64,000 bases of DNA, taken from positions 248,001-312,000 of the forward strand of contig NZ_FSRA01000002.1 in assembly GCF_900129465.1 (NCBI RefSeq), in the 5' to 3' direction. How positions within the stretch are numbered: position 1 is the first letter of the stretch; each line of letters starts with the position of its first letter. The notes under the pieces were generated by a model, which saw nothing but the letters and a program-made list of their open reading frames with translations, was not told the origin of the DNA and searched no databases. Source of the stretch: Chitinophaga niabensis. GTDB lineage: Bacteria; Bacteroidota; Bacteroidia; Chitinophagales; Chitinophagaceae. Shown piece by piece: positions 7,994-19,100 of the stretch. The position numbers and the translations under genes were made by a program.

Positions 7994-10234
7994 ATGCGTA
8001 TCCTGACCCTTATATGCGGCTGCCTCCTGCTGGCAACCGCCACTTATGCCCAAAGCTCCTTCCGCCTCAGCCCAAACTTAAACATCAGGGATACTGCCGC
8101 AATCCGGGAAGAATTAAACCGCCTGGCAGACAGCATATTTGCATTCTGCCAGGCCAAAAATTATCTTATAAGTCTCCCCCTCAGTGCATCCCTTGTTAAA
8201 CACCGTTATGCAGAAGCACAACAATCTTTAAAAAAATTTCCGCAATGGCCGAAAGGTGTCAGATCATTATCTGCCCTTAACCTGTTGCAGGAGCTGGCAG
8301 CCTGGCCGGGTAAAGAAAAAGAAATACTGGAGGAACGCATCAAAACTGTGCAGAAAGATTTCAGGCCGGATGTGATCAGCAGCCTGAAAGGAAGTTGCCA
8401 GCCGGAATATGCCAGCCTGCTCCGCCATAATATTTTCCTCTGCCTGGAAATGGCACAGCAATACAAACAGGACCTCAACTTCAGTAACGTAACAGAGCTG
8501 TTGCAATACCAGGCCATCCAGGACTTCCTGGATAAAAACCATCCTGTTCTCCAGGAAACTTTACACCAGCTGGAACCGACCCAATTTAAAAAAATAGTGG
8601 CCCGTATTCCCATGCGTGATGGTGTACATCTGAATGCTTTCATTTTCCAGGATGCAGATGCGATGGAAAGACAACCTGCTATTATCAGTCTCAGTCCTTA
8701 TCCTTATGGAAGAGAAGCAGAAAGAGGAAATATCTGGGCACTGCATGGCTATAATTATGTGTATGTAGATAATCGTGGCAGGCGTACTTCCGAAGGAGAA
8801 AACTTCCCTTATGAAAAAGATGCGCAGGATTATTACGATATCATAGAATGGGTGAGCCAGCAACGCTGGTGTAATGGAAAAGTAGGTACCACAGGCGGCT
8901 CTTATCTTGGATTTGCACAATGGCAAAGCATTCGTAAAGAATACCGCCATCCTGCCCTTAAAGCAGTGAATCCTGCGGTAGCCGTAGGGTTTGGTGTTGA
9001 CTTTCCCCGTAATGCCAATATGTTCACACCATATATGCTACGCTGGGCAGAGTTTGTAAGCGGCACAGAAAATAACGGCCCGAAGTTCATGGACGAAAAT
9101 TTCTGGTATGCAAAAGAAATGGAGATGTACCGCCATCATGTTCCATTCGCACAATTTGATTCTCTCGCGGGCCTGCCCAATCCTTTCTTTCGTAAATGGG
9201 TATCACATCCTGACTATGATGATTACTGGCAGGGTATTATGCCTAATGAAGAAGATTACGCCACACTGGACCTCCCCATCCTCACCATAACAGGTTATTA
9301 TGACGATGATCAGAATGGCGCCATGTTCTATTATAATAACCATCACCGTTATGGAGGAGCAGCTGCACAGCAAAACCATCAACTGCTTATTGGCCCTTTT
9401 GACCATGCCGGTTCCCAATGGATGGCCAATCCCATGCAGTCCGCAAGGACCATTGAGAAAGAAGCACAGATAGCGCCCTACAGATATATGATCTCCTGGT
9501 TCAACTGGATCCTGAAGGGTGCGGCTAAACCATCCTGGATGAAGAACAAGATCACTTATTTTGCTACCGGTACCGGCCAATGGAAAGGCACTACCTCTTT
9601 TGCAGATCTTACAAAAGACAGCCTAAGGTTCTACCTCACCAATACTAAAAAACTACTGGCACAAATACCGGATACCCAACAAATCCTCACTTACCGGCAC
9701 GACATTACTTCCCTGCTGGATTCCGGTAAAGCTTATCAAAGTATACTGGCAGACAGGAAAGATCAGCGTAGCAGCTATTTCCCGCACACCATCCTTTTTG
9801 AAACAGAACCACTGGCACGTGATATTCAACTGGCAGACCGGATCAGCGCAGAACTTTACATCCGACTGAACGTACCGGATGCCGATTTCTCTATTAATTT
9901 CTATGAGATAACAAAAGATAATATGCGGGTATACCTGGGCACCTCAGCTATCCGCTGCCGTTATCGTTTCGGCGGAGATCAACCCAAACTGATGCCCCTG
10001 AACAGTATAGAAAAACTAGCCTTCAACAATGCTTACATCTATCTGAAAAAGATCCGGAAAGGCAGCAGGGTCCGTATGGAATTTGGCAGCTCCAACAGCC
10101 CCTCCATAGAAAAGAATTACGGGTTTGGCGGAATTGTGGCACAGGAATCTACCCGGTCACCACGGTTTATTGAAGCCACTATTATCACAGATAAAGATCA
10201 TCCCAGCAGCATCAAACTTCCCATTACCGACTAA
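7994..10234 (+). CDS. secreted CocE/NonD-family alpha/beta hydrolase (X-Pro dipeptidyl-peptidase-like)
   Basis: 746 residues from the ATG at 7994, which gives a clean signal peptide (MRILTLICGC to TYAQS). A longer frame overlaps the regulator's stop codon as TAATG but puts 30 non-signal residues in front, so it is less likely. After a helical N-terminal region, the hydrolase core (about 195-500) shows the nucleophile elbow GGSYLG with Ser303, an acid-containing strand TGYYDDDQ and the His loop GPFDHAG. The C-terminal jelly-roll (about 530-746) is the galactose-binding-like domain of the CocE/PepX group. These enzymes cleave esters, beta-lactams or X-Pro peptides in the periplasm; the substrate here is unknown. 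Confidence 0.88.
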   Translation: MRILTLICGCLLLATATYAQSSFRLSPNLNIRDTAAIREELNRLADSIFAFCQAKNYLISLPLSASLVKHRYAEAQQSLKKFPQWPKGVRSLSALNLLQELAAWPGKEKEILEERIKTVQKDFRPDVISSLKGSCQPEYASLLRHNIFLCLEMAQQYKQDLNFSNVTELLQYQAIQDFLDKNHPVLQETLHQLEPTQFKKIVARIPMRDGVHLNAFIFQDADAMERQPAIISLSPYPYGREAERGNIWALHGYNYVYVDNRGRRTSEGENFPYEKDAQDYYDIIEWVSQQRWCNGKVGTTGGSYLGFAQWQSIRKEYRHPALKAVNPAVAVGFGVDFPRNANMFTPYMLRWAEFVSGTENNGPKFMDENFWYAKEMEMYRHHVPFAQFDSLAGLPNPFFRKWVSHPDYDDYWQGIMPNEEDYATLDLPILTITGYYDDDQNGAMFYYNNHHRYGGAAAQQNHQLLIGPFDHAGSQWMANPMQSARTIEKEAQIAPYRYMISWFNWILKGAAKPSWMKNKITYFATGTGQWKGTTSFADLTKDSLRFYLTNTKKLLAQIPDTQQILTYRHDITSLLDSGKAYQSILADRKDQRSSYFPHTILFETEPLARDIQLADRISAELYIRLNVPDADFSINFYEITKDNMRVYLGTSAIRCRYRFGGDQPKLMPLNSIEKLAFNNAYIYLKKIRKGSRVRMEFGSSNSPSIEKNYGFGGIVAQESTRSPRFIEATIITDKDHPSSIKLPITD

Positions 10235-10271
10235 GAAGGCACACATACATGTTTGCGTATAACATTCTCTT

Positions 10272-10302
10272 TTTGAGAGCATAACCCGATTTCCTATTTT
10301 TA
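10272..10302 (+). promoter_or_regulatory. candidate promoter of hybrid histidine kinase gene
   Basis: TTTG at 10272-10275 and TATTTTTA at 10295-10302 are separated by 19 bases, close to the Bacteroidota -33/-7 arrangement (TTTG, TAnnTTTG; one mismatch). It would start transcription about 45 bases before the TTG start codon at 10355. Confidence 0.45.
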
Positions 10303-10354
10303 CGTATATTAATAATAAGAGTCGCGCCCCGTAGTACACCAAAATATACGTCTA

Positions 10355-12076
10355 TTGAAACTATATCCTCCTATAGCTTACCTCATCCATTCAGGTACTG
10401 CAGACCAGGACGAAAGGAAACAGCGCTGGATACGCATTATTAACTCCCTCAGTCTGGTGACTGCTGTACTGGCATTCATTATGGGGATCGTGTTCTTTTT
10501 CCTGAACAGGAAACTACAGATCATCATCCCGGCTATGATAGAAACAGCTGGTTTTATAGGTATCATCTGGTTGAATAAAAAACGCCGCTCTCAAACCGCT
10601 GGTATTTCCATGATGGTATTGCAGGCCATGGGCTTTGTGTATTTCGGCATCCTGTTAGGCACTGCCGTGGAAGCTATCCTGATATTGCTGTTCCTGGTGA
10701 ATGCAACTTACCTGTTATATGAAAAAGGCCCGGAAAGGACCATCTGTTTAATTGCCATAGCAGGAGGCCTGATCACCACAGAATTTTTCTATTATACAGA
10801 GCTGGTTGAACCTATTACTTTTGCGCATACCACTACTTTCATATTACGCTGGTTATGCATCCTGTTCATCCTTACCATGAATACCCTCGTGATCCGTTTT
10901 TATAAAGAAGACAGGAATGTACTCATGAAAGCCCTCGAGGAACAAAAAGAAGAACTCGTAAGGTCTAACAAATCAAGAAAAGTGTTCCTGCAGGAAACAA
11001 GCCATGAGATCCGTAATCCCCTCAATGCCATTTTCGGGATCGTGCAGTTAATGCGCATGGACCTGAAGAAAGCAGCCAATCCTGAAACATTACCGAAGCT
11101 GGTAGACGATCTGTATGTAGCGAGCTTTAATATAAAAGACATCATCAATAATATCCTTGAACTATCCCGCATTGAATCCGGCCACCTGGATGAAGTGAAA
11201 CGCAAAGAGATCTATATCCGTACCACCATCCGCAATACCGCCAACATTTATGAGTATGTGGCCAATACAAAAGGTGTACACATAGAACAGAAATTTGATG
11301 AGGCGCTGCCCAACAACATCTTTACGGATGAAACCAAACTTTCGCAGATCATCAATAACCTGCTGACGAATGCCATTAAATTCACCCGCCATAACAGCAC
11401 GATCACGATCCATACCGGTGTAAAGGAAAAGAGCTGGTTTGTTAGTATTACAGACCAGGGAGGCGGTATTGAAAAGGATAAACTGGAAAAGATCTTTGAA
11501 CCTTTTGTAACGGAGAAAAGCAGTTTTATTGAAGGTACCGGGCTGGGCTTATATATTTCAAAACATTTTGCCATACTGTTGAACGGAAATATCACGGTAG
11601 AATGTGTGCAGGGTATCAGTACTACTTTTACCTTATCCCTTCCCCTCTCTGATTTCAGGCGGGCTACAATCCTTTCCGCTAAAGAAGATCCTCTGCAGAT
11701 CCGTTTCGACAATAAAACAATACTGGTAATAGAAGACGACAAAATGAGCCAGGCCCTGCTCAAAAATTACCTGTCGGGTTTAGGCGTGAACGTGATTACA
11801 GCCAATAACGGCCTCGAAGGTCTTGCTGCTGCCCGGCAGCAAACACCGGACCTGATCCTGCTCGATTCTCACATGCCTAAAATGAACGGGAGAGAAACCC
11901 TGCAGCGCTTGAAAGAAGATCCTGCCCTGCTGCATATACCAGTGGTCATTGCTTCAGGGGACGCATTTACAGAAGCCATGGATGTGTTCATGAAAGCAGG
12001 TGCCAATGATTATGTGATCAAACCTATTGTATTGGCTACCCTGCCACTCATATTGGAACGGCATCTGCATAAATAA
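10355..12076 (+). CDS. membrane hybrid histidine kinase with C-terminal receiver domain
   Basis: 573 residues, starting with TTG at 10355. The frame is closed by a TAA at 10316-10318 and no ATG or GTG lies between, so TTG is the only start that keeps the first membrane helix. Residues about 25-185 contain five or six membrane segments without a periplasmic sensor loop. HisKA follows with His217 (ETSHEIRNPLNAI), then HATPase_c (NNLLTNAIKF, DQGGGI, GTGLGLYISK), then a receiver domain (about 452-573) with acidic pocket EDD and phosphoacceptor Asp504 (LLDSHMPKMNG). The phosphate probably passes on to a separate phosphotransfer protein. No partner is adjacent. Confidence 0.9.
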   Translation: MKLYPPIAYLIHSGTADQDERKQRWIRIINSLSLVTAVLAFIMGIVFFFLNRKLQIIIPAMIETAGFIGIIWLNKKRRSQTAGISMMVLQAMGFVYFGILLGTAVEAILILLFLVNATYLLYEKGPERTICLIAIAGGLITTEFFYYTELVEPITFAHTTTFILRWLCILFILTMNTLVIRFYKEDRNVLMKALEEQKEELVRSNKSRKVFLQETSHEIRNPLNAIFGIVQLMRMDLKKAANPETLPKLVDDLYVASFNIKDIINNILELSRIESGHLDEVKRKEIYIRTTIRNTANIYEYVANTKGVHIEQKFDEALPNNIFTDETKLSQIINNLLTNAIKFTRHNSTITIHTGVKEKSWFVSITDQGGGIEKDKLEKIFEPFVTEKSSFIEGTGLGLYISKHFAILLNGNITVECVQGISTTFTLSLPLSDFRRATILSAKEDPLQIRFDNKTILVIEDDKMSQALLKNYLSGLGVNVITANNGLEGLAAARQQTPDLILLDSHMPKMNGRETLQRLKEDPALLHIPVVIASGDAFTEAMDVFMKAGANDYVIKPIVLATLPLILERHLHK

Positions 12077-12112
12077 AAGGGGATGCATCAAAATATGACA
12101 CACCCCCTTTTA
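12077..12112. terminator. possible bidirectional terminator
   Basis: AAAGGGG just after the stop of the hybrid kinase is complementary to CCCCTTT at 12104-12110, with A-runs on one side and T-runs on the other, placed between convergent genes. The loop of about 21 bases is long, so the call is tentative. Confidence 0.4.
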
Positions 12113-12133
12113 TCATTTATACCACTTTAAGGA

Positions 12134-13387
12134 TCATTTTTTTGATGCGGCCTCATTCTTCTTTTCTTCCACCCACCACCTGTTGATGGTGTTCTCCTTT
12201 CCTTCCAGCACTACTTTATAAATATCGGAGGGCACATCTCCTACCGGGATGCTGATACGTTCCTTCCCAACCGGTACTTCTCCGATCAGTTTATAGGTAT
12301 CTTCTCCTCCTGTTTTATAGTTATTGGTGCTTGCCAGCCATACTTTCACCGTACCCTGTTCATCCAGGGCTTTCCAGGTAACGTCCAGTTTATCCTGGAT
12401 CTTTAGTACCGTTGGGTTAGCTACAGATACTTTGCCGATCAGGGAAATACCATCTGATTCACGGCCAACGGCCAGGGGCAGCGGCAATTGCAGGAAACGG
12501 GCTACGGTAGGCATAATATCAACTACACCGGGATAATAATATTTAGCATAGTTATTTACCTGCGGCTGATTGGTGAGGATCCAGCTGGAACGCTGACGTA
12601 CAGATTGCCCGCCATGATGTTTACCTGTTTTCTCGTCACGGCCATGGTCCGTTGTAATGATGATCAGCCAGTTTTCCTTAAACTGTTTCTGACGGTATTG
12701 GATAGCATCATAGATCTTACCTACCTTTTCATCCATCTTCTGAATGCCCCTGGTAAACTGCGGGCTATCTCCGTACATATGCCCCATATCGTCTGTATAC
12801 TCAAGGTACACCCAGGAAAGGTCTGGTGCATTTTTACGGATGCAGTTAGCTGCTTCGTCTGCAACATGCGCGTCTATCCTTTCCATAAAGTCCCTGCCTT
12901 TATCATGCGGGAATTTTACAGTATCCAGCTCATACCCGTCGAACTTATAATCAAGGGTGATATTACCTGCTTCCGGCATACCTTCTGCTACCAGTTTGGT
13001 ACGGTTATCCAGCCAGCTGCTGAAGATAGCGGTTTTCCGTTGCGGGTATTTCTCTTTAAAGATGCGGAAGATGTTCTGGTAATTGTAATTCGGCGCTGCG
13101 ATATCATTGTCCCATACATTGTGTTTGTTCACCCAGGTGCCGGTTAATACACTGTTATAACCTACTGCAGAGATGGTGGGTGTTTGGGAGTACCCGCCTT
13201 TTTCTCCCCCAACGAATGCGCGCATGTATTTACCATCTTTGGCAATACGTTGCAGGTTGGGTGTGTTCAATGCTTCAATAACATCGGCAGAAATACCGTC
13301 TACTATTATAAACACGGCCTTGCGGGCTTGTGCAGAAACGCCTGCACTGGCTGTTAAAAACAATAGGGCTGCGAACCACTTTTTCAT
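12134..13387 (-). CDS. secreted alkaline-phosphatase-superfamily phosphodiesterase / nucleotide pyrophosphatase
   Basis: 417 residues from the ATG at 13387 (MKKWFAALLFLTAS, a signal peptide ending VSAQ); upstream in-frame ATGs add an unlikely leader. Metal ligands and active-site parts of the type I phosphodiesterase/NPP fold are visible: VFIIVDGISADV, TPTISAVGYNSVLTG with the Thr/Ser nucleophile, EYTDDMGHMYG, and TTDHGRDEKTGKHHGG. The C-terminal about 80 residues form a beta-sandwich appendage. NPP-type enzymes cut phosphodiesters such as nucleotides or phospholipid head groups in the periplasm. It is the last gene of the ECF-SusCD locus, 16 bases after a calcineurin-like phosphoesterase. 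Confidence 0.87.
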   Translation of the reverse strand: MKKWFAALLFLTASAGVSAQARKAVFIIVDGISADVIEALNTPNLQRIAKDGKYMRAFVGGEKGGYSQTPTISAVGYNSVLTGTWVNKHNVWDNDIAAPNYNYQNIFRIFKEKYPQRKTAIFSSWLDNRTKLVAEGMPEAGNITLDYKFDGYELDTVKFPHDKGRDFMERIDAHVADEAANCIRKNAPDLSWVYLEYTDDMGHMYGDSPQFTRGIQKMDEKVGKIYDAIQYRQKQFKENWLIIITTDHGRDEKTGKHHGGQSVRQRSSWILTNQPQVNNYAKYYYPGVVDIMPTVARFLQLPLPLAVGRESDGISLIGKVSVANPTVLKIQDKLDVTWKALDEQGTVKVWLASTNNYKTGGEDTYKLIGEVPVGKERISIPVGDVPSDIYKVVLEGKENTINRWWVEEKKNEAASKK

Positions 13388-13403
13388 ACACAAGTTTAAT
13401 GTT

Positions 13404-14303
13404 TTAAAAAGAATGCGGATAATAATTATTCTCCACAGATCCGTCTGCATATAATTTGAGGATAGCAAAACCCGGAGGTGTTTCTTTATAATAACCTTCC
13501 CCGATGGAATCCTTATCTCCCTTGCCCCACCAGAAACCGCTCATGGCTCCGTTGCAGCAATACCAAACATCATTATAGAGCGTTTTGTCGAAAAGATGAT
13601 TATGCCCGCTGAGCATGATCTTCACTTTATCCTTGTGTTTGTAAAAAAGGTCTTTCAGTTTCTTATTATCTGAATGATTACCGCCTTCCAATACCGGCGT
13701 GGCACCAAATACGGGGAAGTGGCTCATGAGCAATACCGGGGTATTGGGTGCTAATTTCTCCAGGTCATCCTGCAGCCATTTGTACTGTGTTTCATCCAGG
13801 GAGATCTTATCGTTATTCCCGTCCAGGATAATAAAGTGCCAGCCATTCTTTGAAAAGCTATAGTACCGGTGTGGGATCTTCAGCCTTTTTACGACGTAAT
13901 CCTTTCCATACATCTCGTCTTCTTTGGAAGGTGCAGCCCACCAGTTATCATGGTTGCCGATACAGCTATGCACCTCGTAATCTTTCAGTACGCCCATACA
14001 ATCATCCCATGCTGCCCATTGGCTGGTTACCTTTTCCCGTACCACATCGTTATAAGAAGCATCCATAATGGAATCTCCCCCATTCAGGAAAAAATCCACT
14101 TTGTGTGCTTTCACGGCATCCAGGCATTTTTTAAAGCGGGACGCAACAATGGGATCTGCCGGTAAATGTACATCCGTAATATGCGCTACCGTGAGTACCG
14201 CCTTTTTCCCCTTTTCAGGCTGAAGAGCAGCCACTGCGTTACCACCCAATGCGGAGGCGGCTAACAGCAGGCTGCTCTTCTTAATAAGATCTCTTCTATT
14301 CAT
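13404..14303 (-). CDS. secreted calcineurin-like metallophosphoesterase
   Basis: 299 residues with a Tat-like leader (MNRRDLIKKSSLLLAASALGG). All five metal-ligand blocks of the calcineurin-like fold are present in order: ITDVHLP, NGGDSIMD, CIGNHDNWW, MSHFPVFG and LSGHNHLF, so the enzyme should be active with two metal ions. Family members hydrolyse phosphomono- or diesters. It lies 7 bases downstream of the SusD gene and 16 bases upstream of a second phosphohydrolase, which makes it the likely enzyme for the ligand imported by the SusCD pair. Confidence 0.9.
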   Translation of the reverse strand: MNRRDLIKKSSLLLAASALGGNAVAALQPEKGKKAVLTVAHITDVHLPADPIVASRFKKCLDAVKAHKVDFFLNGGDSIMDASYNDVVREKVTSQWAAWDDCMGVLKDYEVHSCIGNHDNWWAAPSKEDEMYGKDYVVKRLKIPHRYYSFSKNGWHFIILDGNNDKISLDETQYKWLQDDLEKLAPNTPVLLMSHFPVFGATPVLEGGNHSDNKKLKDLFYKHKDKVKIMLSGHNHLFDKTLYNDVWYCCNGAMSGFWWGKGDKDSIGEGYYKETPPGFAILKLYADGSVENNYYPHSF

Positions 14304-14310
14304 TGTTTAT

Positions 14311-16113
14311 CTATTGCCAGTTGAATAATTGCGGCGCCAGTTTAGGATTTACCACCAGTTCGCTGAACGGCACCGGGCGGTAATAATACTGCGGTTCTTT
14401 GAAAGTACGAAGCCTGGTTTCTGTAACAATAGGGCCACCTGCATTTCCGTTCTTGAGATAAACTACAACGTCTTCGCCAAAAGCACCCGCTTTGTAGTAC
14501 ACGAGTTTCACACCCAGGGAATTGCTTTCCTGTGCGCCGGAAGGAGGAATGGCAGTACCTTTATCTATCAGGATGATATCTTCAATACCATCGCCTGTAA
14601 GGTCGTATTTACCAAGCCCCGGGAAGTACATGCCTTCGGGTATTTTCTCCAACTCTTTACCTGCATGCCAGCGGGCAATATCATCAAAGCGATAGCCTTC
14701 CATGGCCAACTCTACTCTTCTCTCCCTGCGGATCTCCAGGATCACGCCTTTGTTGGCACCGCTTACATCAGGATATTTGGCAGCGAGTACAGGATCAACA
14801 TTTGCATTTACAGCTGCGAGCGTCATAAAAGGCATATTCACTCTTTTACGCAAGAGGTTCACGGACATATCGAGGTCAGCCTGTGTGAGTGTGCCCAGTT
14901 CAGCTTTTGCCTCTGCGAAGATCAGCAATACCTCTGCATAACGATATGCAGGGAAGTCTGCGCCATCCAGTATTTTGGAATCAGTACTGTTGATATATCC
15001 TTTCAGCTGATGGTATCCGGAAAAGTTCTTATTCAACCGCACCACGTGAGGCACGGCTACGTTCGGAGGGTTTACCGCTAATTTCAGTCCGGGGTAGAAC
15101 ATGGTTTGAGATAATCTCGGGTCCCTGCCGGTGAATTCCTGTACAAACTGCATCGTCTGGTAGTTAGGCTTATCCGTAAAACGGGTACCGTCTGCCATCA
15201 GGTAAGTTTGCACCAGGTCGCGGGAAGGAGATTGCTCGTAATTGATAATGTTGCCATTGTTATTCCCGGTCTTTTTCAGGTCCTGGTCATAGATATTCAC
15301 CAGCATCACTTCTTTATTGCTGGTGAGGCTGGCACTATTGAACAGCGCTCCGTAGTCCGTTGAGAGCTCATACTTTTTGGAAGCCATGATCTCCTCAGAA
15401 ATTTTCCTGGCTGTTTCAAGGAATACATTCGCCGTGCTTTTCAGGTTTAACTCCGGATGATACAAACGGTAAGTACCTTCATACAAGGCCACACGCGCCT
15501 GCATCAGTTTCACCACCCATTTACCGGGTGTTCCAACAGGTACAGATTCCTTTACATGAGACCCGGCAAATTCCAGGTCGGCCATCACACTGTCCATGAT
15601 CAGCGTGCGGGGATCGCGGGGTTTGTATAAACCTACGCTGTCACTGGGGTTGAGGGCTTTTCCATACCAGGGCACATCGGAATAACGTTTCACTTTATCC
15701 ATATAAAAGATAGCCCTGTAGTATCTTGCCAAACCTGCATAATGATCTTTTATTTCCTGTGTTACGCTGGCTTTACCATAATTATCCAGGAAGTAATTGA
15801 TATTGCGCAAACGGCTCCAGGTCCAGCCGGAAGTTACATTCTGGGAAGTCGGCGAACCAGTCATCATGGTCTTTATTTCCATAGCGCCGGTTGTAGCTTT
15901 ATCATCTGTATCCTGATCGCTTAAATAACTGCCCCGGTCTTTCATTGTTAAGAGGCCGGTAACATAAAGGTTCAGATCTTCTTCTGATTTAAAGAAAAGA
16001 TCAGGTGGAATAGATGTTTGCGGATAACGATCCAGGAAACCTTTCTGACAGGATGTACCTATCAGCGCAATAGCAGCAACCAGGATTATCGGGAGGTGTA
16101 ATAACTTTTTCAA
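14311..16113 (-). CDS. SusD/RagB-like nutrient-binding lipoprotein
   Basis: 600 residues from a TTG start at 16113, which gives MKKLLHLPIILVAAIALIG followed by TSCQKG, a proper lipoprotein signal with the acylated Cys. The frame can be extended to 16263, but that extension lies inside the SusC gene and has no signal character. A second TTG at 16119 is possible. The body contains the tetratricopeptide-like helices of SusD proteins and the C-terminal motif ILEIRRERRVELAMEGYRF, which is diagnostic. It sits on the outer face of the outer membrane and forms the lid of the SusC channel encoded 17 bases upstream. Confidence 0.93.
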   Translation of the reverse strand: MKKLLHLPIILVAAIALIGTSCQKGFLDRYPQTSIPPDLFFKSEEDLNLYVTGLLTMKDRGSYLSDQDTDDKATTGAMEIKTMMTGSPTSQNVTSGWTWSRLRNINYFLDNYGKASVTQEIKDHYAGLARYYRAIFYMDKVKRYSDVPWYGKALNPSDSVGLYKPRDPRTLIMDSVMADLEFAGSHVKESVPVGTPGKWVVKLMQARVALYEGTYRLYHPELNLKSTANVFLETARKISEEIMASKKYELSTDYGALFNSASLTSNKEVMLVNIYDQDLKKTGNNNGNIINYEQSPSRDLVQTYLMADGTRFTDKPNYQTMQFVQEFTGRDPRLSQTMFYPGLKLAVNPPNVAVPHVVRLNKNFSGYHQLKGYINSTDSKILDGADFPAYRYAEVLLIFAEAKAELGTLTQADLDMSVNLLRKRVNMPFMTLAAVNANVDPVLAAKYPDVSGANKGVILEIRRERRVELAMEGYRFDDIARWHAGKELEKIPEGMYFPGLGKYDLTGDGIEDIILIDKGTAIPPSGAQESNSLGVKLVYYKAGAFGEDVVVYLKNGNAGGPIVTETRLRTFKEPQYYYRPVPFSELVVNPKLAPQLFNWQ

Positions 16114-16129
16114 CTGCAAAAATTTTATC

Positions 16130-19100
16130 TTAAAAATCAAGATTAATACCCATAGCATACTTACGCTGGAAAGGATAGGCCCAGCCATAACCATCTTCGA
16201 TGGCCTCAGGATCATAATACTTCTTAACAGAAGAGAACTCAAAGAGGTTTTCTCCGGTAGCAAAGATCCTTAAGCGGCTCACTTTGTATTTCTTCATCAA
16301 TGCTGAAGGCAAAGTATAACCAAGCGTCACATTCTTAAACCGCAGGTAAGCTCCGTTCAACAGGTATTTGGTTTGAGGGATATCCAGGCCACCACCATAG
16401 TTGGCGTCTGCCATCCATGATTGCAGTACAGGGAAATAAGAATTCGGATTGGCATCCGCCAGCCCCGCTGCTATATAGGAAGCAGAGTGCCTGTCCCTGT
16501 CTGCACCGGTTTCAGCAGCTCCCCTGTAGAAATCGAGGTTCCATGGGTATACACCTGCGTAAGGTTGCTGGTAAGGCCCCCAGAAGAGGTAATGCCTTGG
16601 ATAGAAATCTCTTTTAGCCACCCCCTGCATAAATACAGTAAGGTCAATATTGTTCCATTGCATATCTACGGTAAGGCCATAACGGTAACGTGTACTGTTA
16701 TTACCGATCACTTTATAATCACCGGGATCATTCACGGTGCCATTTCCTTTATTGATCTTACCATCCTTATTCTGATCTACATATTTTGGCCAGCCGGGAA
16801 CAACATCCAAAGCTCCCCAGGGCACAATGGCTGATTGGTCCAGCGCTTTGATCTCATCGGCATTTTTGAAGTATCCGTTGTTTTCAAGTCCCCATATTTC
16901 ACCGGTGTAATGCCCAACCATGTAACCACTGATGAGCCCCAGTTTATTCTGGTTGTATTTGGTGATCTTGGTACGGGAATCAGAAAGGATGAACCTTGCA
17001 CTGAATGTAAATGGCTTTTTAGCCACCATAAATTCATTGCGGTATCCTGCGGACAATTCCCATCCGGTTGTATTCAGGTCAGCGGAGTTGGTAGGAGGAG
17101 CAGATGCACCCATTACAGCAGGCACCGTTGCATCTGCGGTAAGCATCCCGAGAGTTTTACGGGAGAAGGCATCAAACCCTAACAGGATCCTGTCATTGAA
17201 AAAGCCAATGTCTGTACCTACGTTAAAGGTGTTCACTTTTTCCCAGGTATAAGATGCAGGGTCCACTGGCAGCAATGCTGCGCCGGTTGCAACAAACGGG
17301 AAAGCATTGTTGATCAGGTAATTGGATGTGCCCGTTGGAATAGTAGCAATATGGCGGAAGGGGAATGTTACCTGGTTACCCAGCGCACCATAAGATGCCC
17401 TGAATTTCAAAGTAGACAGGGACTTACCCAATGTTTGCATGAAAGGTTCTTCTGTTACGATCCAGGCGCCGGAAACGGAAGGGAAAAATCCCCAGCGGTT
17501 GGAAGGAAGGAATCTCGAAGAACCATCATACCGGCCATTTACTTCAAGGATATAACGGTTTTTATAAGTATAATTCAAACGACCGAAATAGCCGCGTAAT
17601 GCATACGCTTCATAACTTGCACCGGTTGTTTGTGTACCGGTGGCCAGGCCCAGGTAAGGTAAGGAGGAGGTGATAAGACCATCCCTGTTAGCATCTTCAT
17701 ACGTCCAGGTATTTTCTTCCTGGTTAAAACCAACCAGTAATCCCAGTTGATGATCAGTGCCTAATTTTTTATTATAGTTAGCGTAGAGATCATACACATC
17801 ATGTTTCACAACCCCATTACGCACAGATACTGATCCAACACCACCTTCTTCTCTCACATCTTTCGGACCGTAACCTATGCGATATTTCCGGGTATCCTGG
17901 TTGTACTTCCACAGTTCCCTTTTAAAGCTGGCGTTTGCAGTCAGCTGCAGATCACCATCCAGGAAAGTAGCCACACCTCTCACCACGTTCTGGAAACCAA
18001 AACGTGTTTGCACATTGCGCCCGCCTTCTGTTAACTGGGCAGCTAATCTGCCTGCAGCAGTATTTGCCCAGGTACCATCAGGGTTCACCGCAACCTGTGT
18101 GGGCATAAGGTAATAAAGATCGGTAATGCCCTTAGTGGGAGCATCAGACTTGATCTGATAGATGTTGAGATTGTTATCTACTTTCAGCCAGCTTAAAGGC
18201 ATGAAATTCATACGCGCCCGCAAACCATAACGGCTCCAGTCGTCTTTGGACAACCTGTTCAAGCCATTTTCCTTGGTGTAATCGCCAGAGAGATAATACC
18301 CGATAGGTTTACCTTTCCCTGTTTCTGAACTACCACTTAAGGTAACGGTATGCGTAACGGAGTTACTGGATTTATTGAAGAAATAATCATTCCAGTTATT
18401 GCTGCCCATATAGATCCATTTCGTAGGATCATTAGGGTCTGTACGGATATCTTCCACCGCAGGATTATCGGAACGTTCTTTTGCCCATTGGTAGTAATAA
18501 TCTGAATAGTTCACATAATCCCAGGGTGTATTATCTGTCGCAGTTTCCAGCACCCGGGAGAAAATGTAAGGGTCTGTAACCTGGTCAGGCAGTACGGTAG
18601 GTCTTGAAGAAGCGATATAGTTATTATAACTGATCTTTTGCCTGCCACCTGATGTACCTTGTTTGGTAGTGATCAGCACAACGCCGAATGCAGCACGCGC
18701 ACCATAAATAGCGGCGGAAGCAGCATCTCTCAGAATAGTAACACTACCGATATCATTAGGGTTCAAACGCTGAAAATCCTCTGTTGCAGCGGTGATACCA
18801 TCAATGATGATCAATGGTGTAGTATTGGAACCGGATACGATAGACCCAACGCCACGGATATTGATACTGGGGGTAGTACCTGGCGCACCTCCTCTGTAGT
18901 TAATATTCAAACCGGGGCTTGCTCCCTGCAATCCCTGGAAGATATTGGCGATAGGGCGTTCTGCAAGTTGTTTACCAGCTACCTGGTCTACAGCACCTGT
19001 AGTATTTATTTTTCTTTGTACGCCATATCCCACTACTACCACTTCCTCCATGGAATTAGCTGAAGGCTCCAATACAACGTTCATGGTAGCACTGGGATTC

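Noticed and set aside
14329..15081. 250-codon open frame on the plus strand
   Set aside because: It lies entirely opposite the SusD gene, is rich in Cys and His as reversed frames here tend to be, and shows no motif.
16114..16263. 50-residue N-terminal extension of the first SusD protein
   Set aside because: It lies within the SusC coding region and has no lipoprotein signal character; the signal with the acylated Cys starts at 16113 or 16119.
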